A DNA stretch of 27,012 nt from Conoideocrella luteorostrata (taxonomy: Eukaryota > Ascomycota > Sordariomycetes > Hypocreales > Clavicipitaceae). The notes beneath the pieces are model-generated. The model had not been told where the DNA came from. It did not search any database and worked only from the letters and a program-made list of their open reading frames with translations. The stretch is from the NCBI GenBank assembly GCA_032433595.1, contig JASWJB010000450.1, positions 1-27,012 on the forward strand. The letters are read 5' to 3'. Numbering within the stretch: position 1 is the stretch's first letter; every line of letters starts with the position of its first letter. Made by a program: the position numbers and the translations under genes. This document shows, piece after piece, positions 10,568 through 19,922 of the stretch.

Positions 10568-10822
10568 TCATGAGCAGCAACGCAATCTGCAGGCGTCTTG
10601 AACCTTGCCCTTACCGCCGAGTAGTATTTCGTATTTGCACCGTTTTTCTGTGCCCAACAAACCATCCTTGGTGTCACCTGTCATTCCGTAATCGTGACTG
10701 CTAGTACCCTTTTCCTAGGGTAGCTTTTTGGTGGGAGATGCGGTTGACGAAGGACCCGCTGGCTCGCGTGGAGGCGCTACGGCGGCCAAAGAAGCAATAG
10801 CGATGAAAACAGTGTACTTCAT
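10568..10822 (-). CDS. Small secreted Cys-containing protein (effector-like), stop or intron inside
   Basis: From the ATG at 10822 the frame gives a signal peptide (MKYTVFIAIASLAAVA), then a Pro/Ser/Thr-rich stretch, then a TAG at 10715-10717. Immediately after the TAG the same frame continues for 48 codons to a TGA at 10568-10570. That part is hydrophilic with CKYEILLGGKGKVQDACRLRCC near the end, which is four cysteines in a pattern typical of small secreted fungal proteins. Two readings are possible. One is a nonsense codon, for example CAG to TAG. The other is a 66-nt intron (10715-10780, GTAGCG donor, CCCTAG acceptor) that ends exactly at the TAG and keeps the frame. The intron reading is attractive because it joins the signal peptide directly to the mature part. 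No specific family is recognised. Confidence 0.45.
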
Positions 10823-11290
10823 TGCGGTGAGGGTGAATTGATTGAGTATCTCGAGTCTGGGTAGAGAAATGAATATGCCGCTTGGTTCTCTTCAAGTACT
10901 TCTTCCTCCACTGCCTCACTAATTACACCATGTGTCATATGCGGCTCATGAATTAATGATTCAAAGTGCTCTTTCTCGCGGGTCTAATACGAGGAATCAC
11001 CTCGAAGTCATGCTTTGAATTGCTCTTCCTTATCGATCCGAGACGTCGAGCTAGCTATCATGACTTGAGAAATACTGAAAACTTAAAAAAATGTCCTCGT
11101 TAGGGACCGGATACTCTGACTTGGACAGAATATACAAAGGATGAGCCCAAAACGGCTAAGTAATCTGGATAGACGAGACTGGGAACCACCATCGCTGGTG
11201 TTCATCTATCTCTAAAAATGCAAACCCATTTTCGAATAGCCAATTTTTAGCCTCTTGGATGCAGGCTCGCTGTTTTCAGTACCGTCGGCG
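10823..11290. other. Intergenic region with no recognisable gene
   Basis: About 470 bp lie between the 5' end of the small secreted protein (minus) and the 3' end of the phosphatase (minus). It is moderately AT-rich with no open frame of interest. It should contain the promoter of the small secreted protein and the terminator of the phosphatase, but I cannot point to specific elements. Confidence 0.4.
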
Positions 11291-12121
11291 TCACCCCCCA
11301 CCTTCTGGCACGATGCCGTACTTGTCCTGCCACAGCGTCCTCATTACGTCGTATAGGAATCGATACTGCGCTTCTGATTGAACCATAGATCGGCGCTGCT
11401 GCCTCAGAGTGTCAACAGTGTTGAAAATAAGATCGGGTTGGCTCCTTGGGTCAGTTTCAGTCGGCGCTTCAAGCGTCCCCACATCAAGTTCTCGCATAAG
11501 ACGCTCCAAACAGATAAAAGTTCCGGTACGGCCGACACCTGCGCCGCAATGAATTATCCGTGGACTGGACGGTCCGGTATGCACTCGCGAAATAGCCATA
11601 AACTCGAATAAACTCTCCAGATCTCCGGCTGTCGGGACGCCGAAATCTGGCCAAGGCGTGTACAATAAGTTCCACACGACCCTCGGTTCCGCCTCTCCTT
11701 CAATATGGAGCAACAATTTTCTCTTCTCAATAGCACCTTCTGCGAGCTCTTCTAACGATTCATGTGCCAGCTGCACCCTCCAGTCGTCGTTCCAAATATT
11801 GTCCTCGTTCAGATTCCATGCTGTCTCGTCAGCATCGTCGGGAAAGTATTTGTCGCATTTAACGGCACCACCTTCCTTCATATTCGTGAGCTGCACAATC
11901 ACCGACGGAGACGATGTCTGCTCGGCAACCATCCTCCAAACGTAGTTAAGAGACAGTATTTTCGGGCTTTGCATCGCAATATATCGCAGGGGAGGTAGAG
12001 ACCGATCGCCTAACGGATCGAGGCGGATAGTAGATGCATTCACATAGTCAAGTTCCTGTTCGGGAACCTGGAGCCTTACCCGGTTGTGATTCCAAGGCTT
12101 TATATTGGCGTATCGATCCAT
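11291..12121 (-). CDS. Protein tyrosine phosphatase, catalytic domain
   Basis: This is a classical cysteine PTP. The 276 residues from the ATG at 12121 show the substrate-recognition loop DRYANIKPW (2-10) and DYVNAS (25-30). They also show the WPD loop WPDFGVP (157-163, general acid Asp159) and the P-loop HCGAGVGRTG (191-200, nucleophile Cys192, Arg198). The Q-loop is RRSMVQSEAQYRFLY (Gln248). All catalytic elements are present, so the encoded enzyme should be active. The true N-terminus is further upstream. The same frame stays open to 12220 and encodes AERDRIAQGAQPDAPANF and related residues that match the usual PTP N-terminal helix, but there is no ATG and a TAG lies at 12221-12223. The next upstream coding segment is in another frame (12279-12818). 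The catalytic call is firm; the 5' structure is not. Confidence 0.9.
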   Translation of the reverse strand: MDRYANIKPWNHNRVRLQVPEQELDYVNASTIRLDPLGDRSLPPLRYIAMQSPKILSLNYVWRMVAEQTSSPSVIVQLTNMKEGGAVKCDKYFPDDADETAWNLNEDNIWNDDWRVQLAHESLEELAEGAIEKRKLLLHIEGEAEPRVVWNLLYTPWPDFGVPTAGDLESLFEFMAISRVHTGPSSPRIIHCGAGVGRTGTFICLERLMRELDVGTLEAPTETDPRSQPDLIFNTVDTLRQQRRSMVQSEAQYRFLYDVMRTLWQDKYGIVPEGGG

Positions 12122-12278
12122 ATTACCTCTTTGGTGAATGTTGGTTTGCTCAAAAAAACCCCATCTAAAATTAGCAGGGGCGTCGGGTTGAGCGCCTTGG
12201 GCAATGCGGTCGCGCTCAGCCTACGTGATTTCTTAAAATTTTTTTCGGTGTCTTGCACAGTCTGTTAGCAAATATTAC

Positions 12279-12818
12279 TCAGTCTAATTTGATACCCGAA
12301 AAAGGAAACGGACCGTGTGCAGAATACGACAGGAACGCAGGCATGACCGGCCTGGAATTCCGGGCTGGCTCCACGGGTATGACTGTCCCTGAAACAGGTC
12401 CTGTCGGGTGCTCCGTGCGTGTTGATTGTTCTTGTTTTCGGGTATGATGTAAGTCGTTAGTGGGCGTTTTTCCCTCCCTGTATCCCGCCCCGTAGATTGC
12501 CTGCCACTCCATCTCTTCCCCCCCTTCGCTAGAAGAGCTTTCCGGCGTAAGCGTGAGGTTGTCTCTATTAGAAAGTGTGTCTGGATCCCTTACGCCTATG
12601 ACCCTCTGTCGATGAATTTGCTCTACTTCACAGTCCGGTGGCGGTACATGCTCAGGATGGAACTGATGCAATTTGCTCGAGGGCGTATAGACTTGTCCGG
12701 GACCTGAATCAGAGGGCTGAAACGTCAATACCGAATATTGGAACCCGGCAATGAACGGAGACGAACCAACGTGCATATTATTCAGTGATGTGATACCCAT
12801 CAGTCCCCCGGACGGCAC
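12279..12818 (-). CDS. Probable 5' exon of the tyrosine phosphatase gene
   Basis: This is a 179-codon frame rich in Pro, Ser and Thr. Near its end is SRPVMPAFLSYS, which resembles the PAFL-S motif that precedes the catalytic domain in fungal PTPs. A donor-like GTATCA begins at 12295 (minus), a GCTAACA branch-like site lies near 12270, and AG acceptors end at 12252 (TGCAAG) and 12221 (CACGTAG). None of these joins to the catalytic frame without a one-base shift. The segment 12220-12251, read in the frame after TGCAAG, gives KNFKKSRRL, which also looks like PTP N-terminal helix. The extended 5' region would give a disordered regulatory N-terminus. It could be a separate small gene, but that is less likely. 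Confidence 0.45.
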   Translation of the reverse strand: MPSGGLMGITSLNNMHVGSSPFIAGFQYSVLTFQPSDSGPGQVYTPSSKLHQFHPEHVPPPDCEVEQIHRQRVIGVRDPDTLSNRDNLTLTPESSSSEGGEEMEWQAIYGAGYREGKTPTNDLHHTRKQEQSTRTEHPTGPVSGTVIPVEPARNSRPVMPAFLSYSAHGPFPFSGIKLD

Positions 12819-12956
12819 GCTTTCATAAAGTCAGCCTCTTTGTGCCAATTAGCTAGGTATGCAGCTGATCCGACTCTGTAACCCTATTGCCGTAGGACGT
12901 TGATCTTCAAAAACACAATTAGCCCACTGGTTGCTAATCAAAACAATGTCATCGAT

Positions 12957-15089
12957 TTAAACTGTTCTTGCCTCCGATATTAAATCAATGTCTAAGCTGC
13001 CATTGTGTGTGGAGGATGCCCTAGATGAGTTACCCGACGAATAGTAGAGTTCCGAGGGAAGAAGAGGTCGCTTGATAAAAGAGCGCAGAATCTTGTCACT
13101 GAGATAATAGTCATCTGGGACGGGAGAGAAGTCATAGAGAGGAGACCCGGCACGCAATTCGGCCCAGATATCCGACACGTCCTCATCAGGGACAACAGAG
13201 GTTTGAAGGAGTCGTGCCTCCAACCTGTCATCTGCAACTCTCTTACAATCACACTCATCTCGATTGCAGACGGTAAGAAACTCGGACGGGCTTACGACTC
13301 CGCTTTGGCACGCACTTCGCCGACCACTAACAACGGAGCCTGTGACATGTTCGTCCTCGTCAGAGATGTCCTCTCGATACGGAGGAAGGAACAGAGCCAC
13401 TTCTTGCATATGCTGTTTAATATGTCTTCGTAATTCGTTCTGTGCCTCAGGGGTATCCGAATCGGGAAAACGGTGTTCGAGGACGTCTGGATAGCCGCCA
13501 CAGAAAGGACAGCTGTCAAACCAGAACGCAGCCTTCCGTCGGCTAGCTACCTTTATAGTAGCCAGCATTTCCTCAGACAGCTCGCCGTGCTGTACATAGT
13601 GCTCCTCTAACTCTTTCTCATTAAATTCTCTATGTTCGCCATTTGGCATGTCGACGTGATATCGCTCCTCAACGTGGCTTTGTAAGTGGCTCAATAGACT
13701 ATTAAACGTGTTGGCTATATCAAACGGCGCTTCACAATCTTCCAATATGCAGAAGTAGGGTTCAAAATCGTGCATTACATGCGCACTGCCACTCGTGCGG
13801 TTAGCAGGTTCAAGCTCTTCACAGCACTAGGGCAATAACCAACCTCCACCGATTCTTCTCAGCTTCACGAGCACGGAACTCCAGCTGACAATAGGGACAC
13901 TGGAAGCTTGCACCAGGACAACGGGGTGGTGGGGGAAATCCTGGATGCTGTAGGGCAACGGTAGCTACGCTCTCTGCTCGTTGATTCTGCTTCTGCTGGG
14001 GGCCAATCTCTAGTTTAGTCTTCACCGTGGCCGAGTAGACTGTGTGATAATCATGAGGACGGCTCCGAGCGGGCACGTTTGATTTAGCTAGAATTTTTTG
14101 GTTTACGGCGCTGGATATCTGGCCTTCGCCGCTCTCGAGCACGGGTATAGATGCTGGGTGCTCGTCGTGGTCTTGCTTGACCATACCAAAGGCTCTCTTC
14201 TTTTGATGCTTCTTCAAATAGTCAAGCCGAGTCCTTCGTCTCGCGAAGGATTCGGCTAATCTCTCTCGGAAGGCATTAGATGCCAATGGGAACTGAACCT
14301 GAGCTCTTCGTAGTGCTAGCTCCTTAAATCCATTGTACGCCCATTTGTGTTCGTCCTTTTGTCTGTAGATCTCAATTCGTTTCCGTCGATGGTTCGCTCC
14401 GGCATGTTCGATCCGCAGCGCGTGTCCGTGCAGCCGCTCAATGGTATCTTCGACATGCTCCTGCAGGAGTAAGCGCTGTTTCTTCCGCATTAACGAGGCA
14501 TTGTCTAAGTCGCTTTCTGTGTCTGAGCACTCGGGAGAGGACAGAGAGTCGAAGGAGAGCGCATCGGACCCATCACTGTCAAATTGACTCTTGAAATAAT
14601 TTTCCCGCGGGCCGGAGTAGGTAGGCTGTTGCAATTCTGATCATGAGAGCCACGATTAGCCTACGGGTTTGACCCAGGCAGCGGATTGTCCTAACCGTTG
14701 AGATCTCGCTGGAGCGATCCCAGGAGCTGCCCGAGAAGGTCGCAGATCTCGGGCACATCTTTGAGCCGCACGTCAATAGATTGAAGACCTTCGCTCTGGA
14801 CGCCAACCTTGGTGCACCACAAGTTGAATTCGGCAAACTGGCGGGATGCCCAGTGGCCTTCTCTTGCCACGACGATGCGTGGTCTGGCCTCCTCATCCTC
14901 CAAGAGCTTGCGTAAATGACTCTCGCAGATCAGAGCCGTCTTTTTGAGGGTGATTGTATATTCGGGATCTGTCTCCTGTGCCAGTTCCATGGTGAATTTG
15001 ACGACCATGAGGACTGTAGTTCTCCGCAATGTCAAATCAGAAGGCGACACTGTTGAAGACAATTCATCTGGAATGATTATGACGCTCAT
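12957..15089 (-). CDS. Three-exon C2H2 zinc-finger protein (AcuF-like type)
   Basis: The exons are 15089-14696, 14636-13844 and 13785-12957. Introns 14637-14695 (GTTAGG...ATCAG, GCTAATC branch) and 13786-13843 (GTTGGT...GGCAG, GCTAACC branch) both restore frame and give 671 residues. The N-terminal part has the helical motif FAEFNLWCTKVGVQSEGLQS, typical of fungal proteins related to NLR-like and zinc-finger genes. An acidic/Ser-rich and basic coiled middle follows. Then come three Cys/His clusters: C378-x2-C381...H398-x2-H401, C408-x4-C413...H429-x3-H433 and C488-x2-C491...H517-x3-H521. The first cluster is built across intron 2, which strongly supports the splice. The arrangement matches the AcuF-like C2H2 domain. 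The protein is probably nuclear or nucleic-acid-binding by family; the target is unknown. The exact start is uncertain, because internal ATGs exist about 27 codons downstream. It is divergently paired with the DUF7580-PNP gene. Confidence 0.8.
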
Positions 15090-15293
15090 CCCCGCAAATT
15101 CCCCGCCCCATGTCTCGAAGATTAGACTCCACCATTAACCGCTCGCGCCGCACCGCACCCGCACCCGCACCAGCACCCGCACTCACAACTCCCTCCCATC
15201 TGGTTTCATCGAGGGCCTTCCCTAGCCCTGATATATCAGCCAGTGTTCCTTTCGATACCCTCTTTCCCGGCGAAGACTCCACCATCAAGAATA
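15090..15293. promoter_or_regulatory. Shared divergent promoter of the C2H2 / DUF7580-PNP pair
   Basis: Only 204 bp separate the two ATGs, so the pair probably shares a bidirectional promoter. A CACCCG-type hexamer tract lies in the middle (15151-15184). No TATA box is evident on either strand. Overlapping short frames here (for example from 15110) are probably fortuitous consequences of the hexamer tract. Confidence 0.5.
15151..15184. repeat. CACCCG hexamer microsatellite
   Basis: The tract consists of about five to six imperfect CACCCG/CACCAG/CACCGC units in tandem. It sits in the middle of the divergent promoter. Its strongly strand-asymmetric base composition might affect promoter structure, which is inference. 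Confidence 0.55.
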
Positions 15294-18256
15294 ATGTGGG
15301 ACCTGGTACTTCTTGGGCAGGTAATACCCGCATTTGGAGCCCTTGCTAGAGCGGCCATCGAGTGTGAGACCTTGGGCGACGATCTGCGCAAGGACGCCGA
15401 GGACTGTTATTCCGATATCGTCAATATAGGGCAGGCAATTTATATGTCTCGTGGAGAATGGGCGTTCAGCCTGAGAGACGAGGTGGTTGCCAGGCTGCTG
15501 GACGCCCTGGACACCCGGCTTCCTTCTCGGTGGAACCCCTTCACCCTCACCACCACATCGTTCTCAGTATGTTCTTCGATGGCTGTACGTGCGCACCGTT
15601 CAATGATGGCTTACTGCTCTCCAGGTAACCTCTGCGGAGCACAGTGAAAGAGTGCGCTACTCAAAATTGAACGACTTGTCGAATTCTATCGCATCGTCCG
15701 GCCTCGGGGGCTTCGACGAGTGCCTCGGATTGCCTATCCAGCCAAGCGAGCGGCAGAAGGAGTACTTGAGTCTTGTGGGTCGCGAAATTCCCCTGTTTCA
15801 CAAGAGCGAGAGACAGTCGAAGAAAAAGCGCAACAAGTTCCTCGAGCGGATCAAAGATGCCAGCAGGCATCTTTTAGACGTTTACTGCCGAGATCGATCT
15901 GGTGCGGATACCCAGGAATTTTCGCTGCCACAACATCCCAGCAATAGTATAAAGGGTCGAGCCAACGCGGTTTGCAGTCTGCTGGAACGGCATTGGAATT
16001 GCCAATGCCACCAGCGGGCGGCCTGGCGGAGCGCGACGAGGGAGGTGAGGGTTAGTCTGATTCGACACCAGCGGTTGGCGCCCAAAGTACCATTGTCAGA
16101 TGAAAAGGCGCGGAGCTGTCACTCAAGCAAATTCGAGTTTCTTTTTCCCGTCTGTAAGAATATTGTCGAGTGGAAAGTAACAAATATTGAAATCAAGAAG
16201 ACGAGGTGAGATAGAGCCTTTGCGAGCCGTGTGTTCACCGCCCCGTTCTCTCCTAACCTGGCAACAGATCTCAGACAGCAGCCAGGGTGGATAGACAGGT
16301 CGTTAATAACGATATTTGTCGGTGGTTGTTGGAAAGTGAGGGGTTCCGAGTCGACTTCTTGGCGGAGAATGACGCCTTGTGGCATCTCAGCCCAGAGCTT
16401 CTGGAGAGTACCATCAGTCAGTACACAACCATGGAATGTCTCAATCAGCTCTTGGGTGATGGACTCGCCGTCTCCGACATGGCAAAATATACACCCAGCG
16501 AAAGGCTTATCCTGTGCTATATCCTCGTCAATTCCATGCTGTTCTTCTATCCCAGCTCTTGGTTTCAGACAGCATGGAACAGCGATAATATCTACTTTGT
16601 TCGCCGTGCCGATAGCTCGACTCTATCCATATTGACCTTTCCCTATTTATCTATCAAACTCCAAAAGTCTCAGAAAATCCAGCAGCCAACGCGGCACCAC
16701 ATGCAATACCACTCCCATCCCGCCATCCTGTCGCTTGGCATCGTCCTTCTCGAGATTGCCACCGGTGCCAGATTTGTCAGAAGATCGCGTGAGCCAACAG
16801 GGTGGAGGCAGTGGAACAGTGACGGCCAGCAGGCTTTACAGCAGCTCCAGGACTTGGAGAAACAGAGTGAGCGCGACCGTTCTAAACGAATTTCGCCAGC
16901 CATTAAGAAAGCAATTTGTTCGTGCCTCATGTTGAAGCCACCCCCGGACTTCTCAAGCAAATCCCTTACAGGCGAAGGTCCAATACGCCACTACATCTTG
17001 TCAAGCATCGTGCAGCCCTTGGCATTGGAGCTCAGGGATGGACACAAGGTTTGCTTGGAAGAACTCGACGTGGCTCTGATGCCAGAGATGTCAGCGGAAA
17101 ATGACAGCGCAGTCTGCTATCGAAAAAAGGAGGAAAGCAGCAATCAACAACCTTCGTCAACGGCCAATTCTTTTAGCGTCACTAAGAGCGACAGCAAGCA
17201 GCAAGGGATCACAATACCGGACGGACGGGATGATCCAAACCGGTACAACGAATACACGGTGGCCATCATCTGCGCCCTCAACTTCGAAATGAGCGCCGTT
17301 CGCTACATGCTGGATCGGGAGCATGGCCGCTTGCTCCCGCCTGGCGACCCGAACATGTACGTCCTCGGTGAGCTGAGCGGCCACTGCGTTGTTCTTGCAT
17401 GCCTTCCCGGCAACCAAGGAAAGGGAGCTGCCGCGGTCGTTGCCACGAATATAGCCCGCACATTCCCCTCAATCAAGTGGCGACTGCTCGTTGGCATCGG
17501 AGGAGGAGTCCCCAGCGACAGGCACGACATTCACCTTGGCGACGTGGTCATCAGCATGCCGGAGGGTGAACACGGCGGTGTCGTGCAATACGATCTGGGA
17601 AAGGACACCGAGGAAGGCTTTCAGCGGAAGGGATTCCTCTGCCCGCCGCCTACGATCTTGAGGAGCGCCGTCGGGATGATGAAGTCCGACCACTTGAAGG
17701 CGGACAACAAAGTCGAGGAGTTCCTCTCGCATATGGTGCGGAAGTTCCATCGCCTCAACATATATGCACGCCCGTCGGCCGGGCCCGATATCCTCTTCGA
17801 GCCAGAATATCCCCATGTCCTCGGTCAGCCGACCTGTGCAAGTGCGACCCAACCAAGGCCATCCCACGACGACCCCACACATCTGATCAACCCGAGATAC
17901 ATTATGGCCTGATTGCCTCGGGTGATCGTGTAGTCAAATGTGCTATGAAGAGGGACCAGGCCGTCCAAGCCTTGGGCGACATACTCTGTTTTGAAATGGA
18001 AGCGGCGGGCATCGCAGCTGAATTTTCATGCATCGTCATCCGGGGCATAGCCGACTACGCGGACTCGCATAAGAACGACGTCTGGCATCAGTATGCAGCG
18101 GCGGCCGCGGCAGCTTGTGCGAAGGAGCTGCTCTCCTATCTCAACGCCGAGAAGAAGCCACCATTTACATCCGGTCCGGGGTCGCCTTCCGGCAGCGGCA
18201 CCGGGCCCGTCGCTCGACCTGCTTCCACAGGGGCTCAACAAGGTGGCTCTTGGTAA
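15294..18256 (+). CDS. DUF7580-PNP_UDP fusion (NLR-type architecture), frameshifted in PNP domain
   Basis: The exons are 15294-15566, 15625-16205 and 16268 onward. The introns are 15567-15624 (GTATGT...TCCAG) and 16206-16267 (GTGAGA...CAACAG, CTAAC branch), and both join in frame. The first part (to about residue 570) matches DUF7580. The key pieces are an N-terminal helical region, a WNCQCH segment, SERLILCYILVNSMLFFYPS, the W...W-x4-IYF motif and HPAILSLGIVLLEIATG, which recalls a kinase C-lobe. From about residue 612 a PNP_UDP nucleoside-phosphorylase domain begins: YTVAIICALNFEMSAVRYML, LLVGIGGGVPSDRHDIHLGD and GGVVQYDLGK. The frame breaks at about 17835-17842, where a C-x-x-C motif is expected, and stops at 17912. 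The rest of the domain (ILCFEMEAAGIAAEFSCIVI, RGIADYADSHKND) continues in another frame to 18256. A one-base deletion explains this. There is no NACHT or NB-ARC domain. Confidence 0.8.
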
Positions 18257-19116
18257 TAATATCGCTGTTGGACGGAACTTCAGCATGAGCAAGTTGTCGG
18301 GTGATGTGTCGGATTCCGCGACAGATTGTGAAGCCTTTAGGCCCTTTAGGCCTGAAGGTCGTGTTCATGACTCAGAAAAAGGGGTAGTAATAGGAGGGTT
18401 CGAGAGGGTCACTTAGAGGAGGAACTCTTCTATCATTAACATCAACATCATCAATATTCAGGAATTTATTCTTCTCCAACTAATTCCGGCACAAGTAGAA
18501 GCTGATTGGCCTTTAAACGATTTTGTGTCAATCGATGGCACTATTTCCTTGGACAGTAGGTTCATGACGTTGCAACGCACACCAGCCGTCATCTCCCGTG
18601 GAAATCGCCCTGATGAGACCACGCCTCATGAAGCGTCTCGACGGACCCCTTCCTGCCGAGGAAAAAGTATCCCCGAGTTCTCAGTGGAAAGCCGGAGATA
18701 TGGTCGGAAGGCACCACTTGCGCCATCCATCGTGCTGAAACAGCTGTCAAAGTCAACAAGCCATTGCATCTGCGTCCTCTACCACTTTGCTGGTGATGGT
18801 AGGCTGATTTACCCTCTGGCTCCTCATTGTGATGTTGGTCGGATGGTCTGCCTTAAGGAATAGGCCGAATCTTTGTGATTGACTGGCTGAATACTCAATC
18901 CCGTGACGATCCAGAGCCCCGAGCATGTCCAAAATGGTTAGCTAGCAGCTGGCACTCCTCAACAGCCAATAGCGCCTTGTTTTGACAGGCAAGGCAGATA
19001 TAATTCCAGTGACAAATCAACTGCAAGTTGCTACGCAGCAAATGAAAAAAGTGAGTACAAGAAGCGTGTTCTCGAGTTTTACTGAAGCTAATATATTTTT
19101 AAGGTAAACATGTTAA
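18257..19116. other. No convincing gene; start of the AT-rich accessory region
   Basis: A 112-codon frame at 18525-18863 has no recognisable domain. Between about 18245 and 18416 a frame other than the PNP frame encodes GNNIAVGRNFSMSKLSGD, discussed as a finding. Near 18985-19050 a short stretch (RYNSSDKSTASCYAANE), followed by GTGAGT at 19051 and an AAG acceptor at 19103, may be an upstream exon of the remnant gene at 19117. Base composition becomes AT-richer from here to the right. Confidence 0.4.
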
Positions 19117-19468
19117 AAATTTCGTGGAGGAATAACAACTGCTGAAAAAGAACTCTTTAAGAAGGTTAAGGAAAAATATACCAATCTTAAAGAAGTCAAA
19201 GCGAAAAATAAAAATGATGGCCAATACTGTGCTGCTATTCGAGGGAAAGACCGCTATATGTGAGTTGAGCAGAGTATTTAAGTTATCCGCAATTTATTAA
19301 CAATACCTCCTTAGCTTTGGCACACCTATAAATGATAAAAATGGTAAAAAAGATGGAAAAGATGGAAAAGTTGAAAAGCCGACTTTGATTGGTGTTGCAA
19401 GGCATGCTCCTGCCCCTAATTCGAATGAGTTTAATGACTTTAAAGCATTCCCAGGAACAGGGCTTTGA
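19117..19468 (+). pseudogene. Remnant of a Lys-rich, possibly secreted protein gene
   Basis: Two segments, 19117-19259 and 19315-19468, join in frame across a 55-nt intron (GTGAGT...CCTTAG). The product has FRGGITTAEKELFKKVKEKY, CAAIRGKDRYIFGTP, a Lys/Gly/Asp-rich insert, and ends FKAFPGTGL at a TGA. A stop (TAA) directly precedes 19117. A probable upstream exon (about 18985-19050) joins only if the A5 run at 19115-19119 were one base shorter. After the TGA the same frame stays open for about 43 codons with a plausible Cys-containing sequence, so the TGA may also be a lesion. The codon pattern, intron and conserved-looking residues say this was a gene; I do not recognise the family. Confidence 0.4.
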
Positions 19469-19709
19469 AAGAACTATAATCTGATCGAGAGGTCATGTCA
19501 GAACAAAACGGCTTATCAAAGAAGATTTCAGAAGATTCGATGCTATTGCTTTATTGTTTTTCATTTATTAGTGCCTCGTAGTGATCCCACCGCATTTTAG
19601 GGGTGCGAGTGTGAGTGTTTCGTGCTGGCATTGAAAATAGACTAGAAATGCTACTGATGTTATCGTTGATATTGAACTAATGCTGAAATCTCGCTCCGCG
19701 TGCCTGTAG

Positions 19710-19922
19710 ATCTCACTTGTACGTGCGACTAAACCAGAATCCCCATCCGGAGTTGTCGAGCCAGTGGGATCTGAAGTTGGTTGTCATTCCAGCGGGTGCA
19801 TGCTCGACACACTCACTGACTGCCCAGAGAGCGGCTTGGCCCCTGATGGAAAGTGGACAATCGACTGCGGCCGAACGGTCATCTGCCGCAACTCAGGTAA
19901 CTGTCAAATTTGGCAAGATTGA
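19710..19922 (+). CDS. Six-cysteine terminal exon, secreted-protein-like
   Basis: After an acceptor-like CTGTAG (AG at 19708-19709) the frame is open for 70 codons to a TGA at 19920-19922. It encodes six cysteines within about 45 residues (GCHSSGC, TDCPESG, WTIDCGRTVICRNSGNCQIW). Such density and the KWTIDCGRTVIC segment look like a disulfide-rich extracellular protein. No start codon, signal peptide or upstream exon could be joined with confidence. It may be the last exon of a gene whose 5' part is the remnant at 19117-19468, or a separate decayed gene. The family is not recognised. Confidence 0.35.
   Translation: MSLVRATKPESPSGVVEPVGSEVGCHSSGCMLDTLTDCPESGLAPDGKWTIDCGRTVICRNSGNCQIWQD

Noticed and set aside
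15110..15349. Ala/Pro-repeat frame across the divergent promoter
   Set aside because: The repeat is the translation of a CACCCG microsatellite, and the frame overlaps the DUF7580-PNP exon in another phase.
18525..18863. 112-codon plus-strand frame after the PNP gene
   Set aside because: No recognisable motif or transcript signal.
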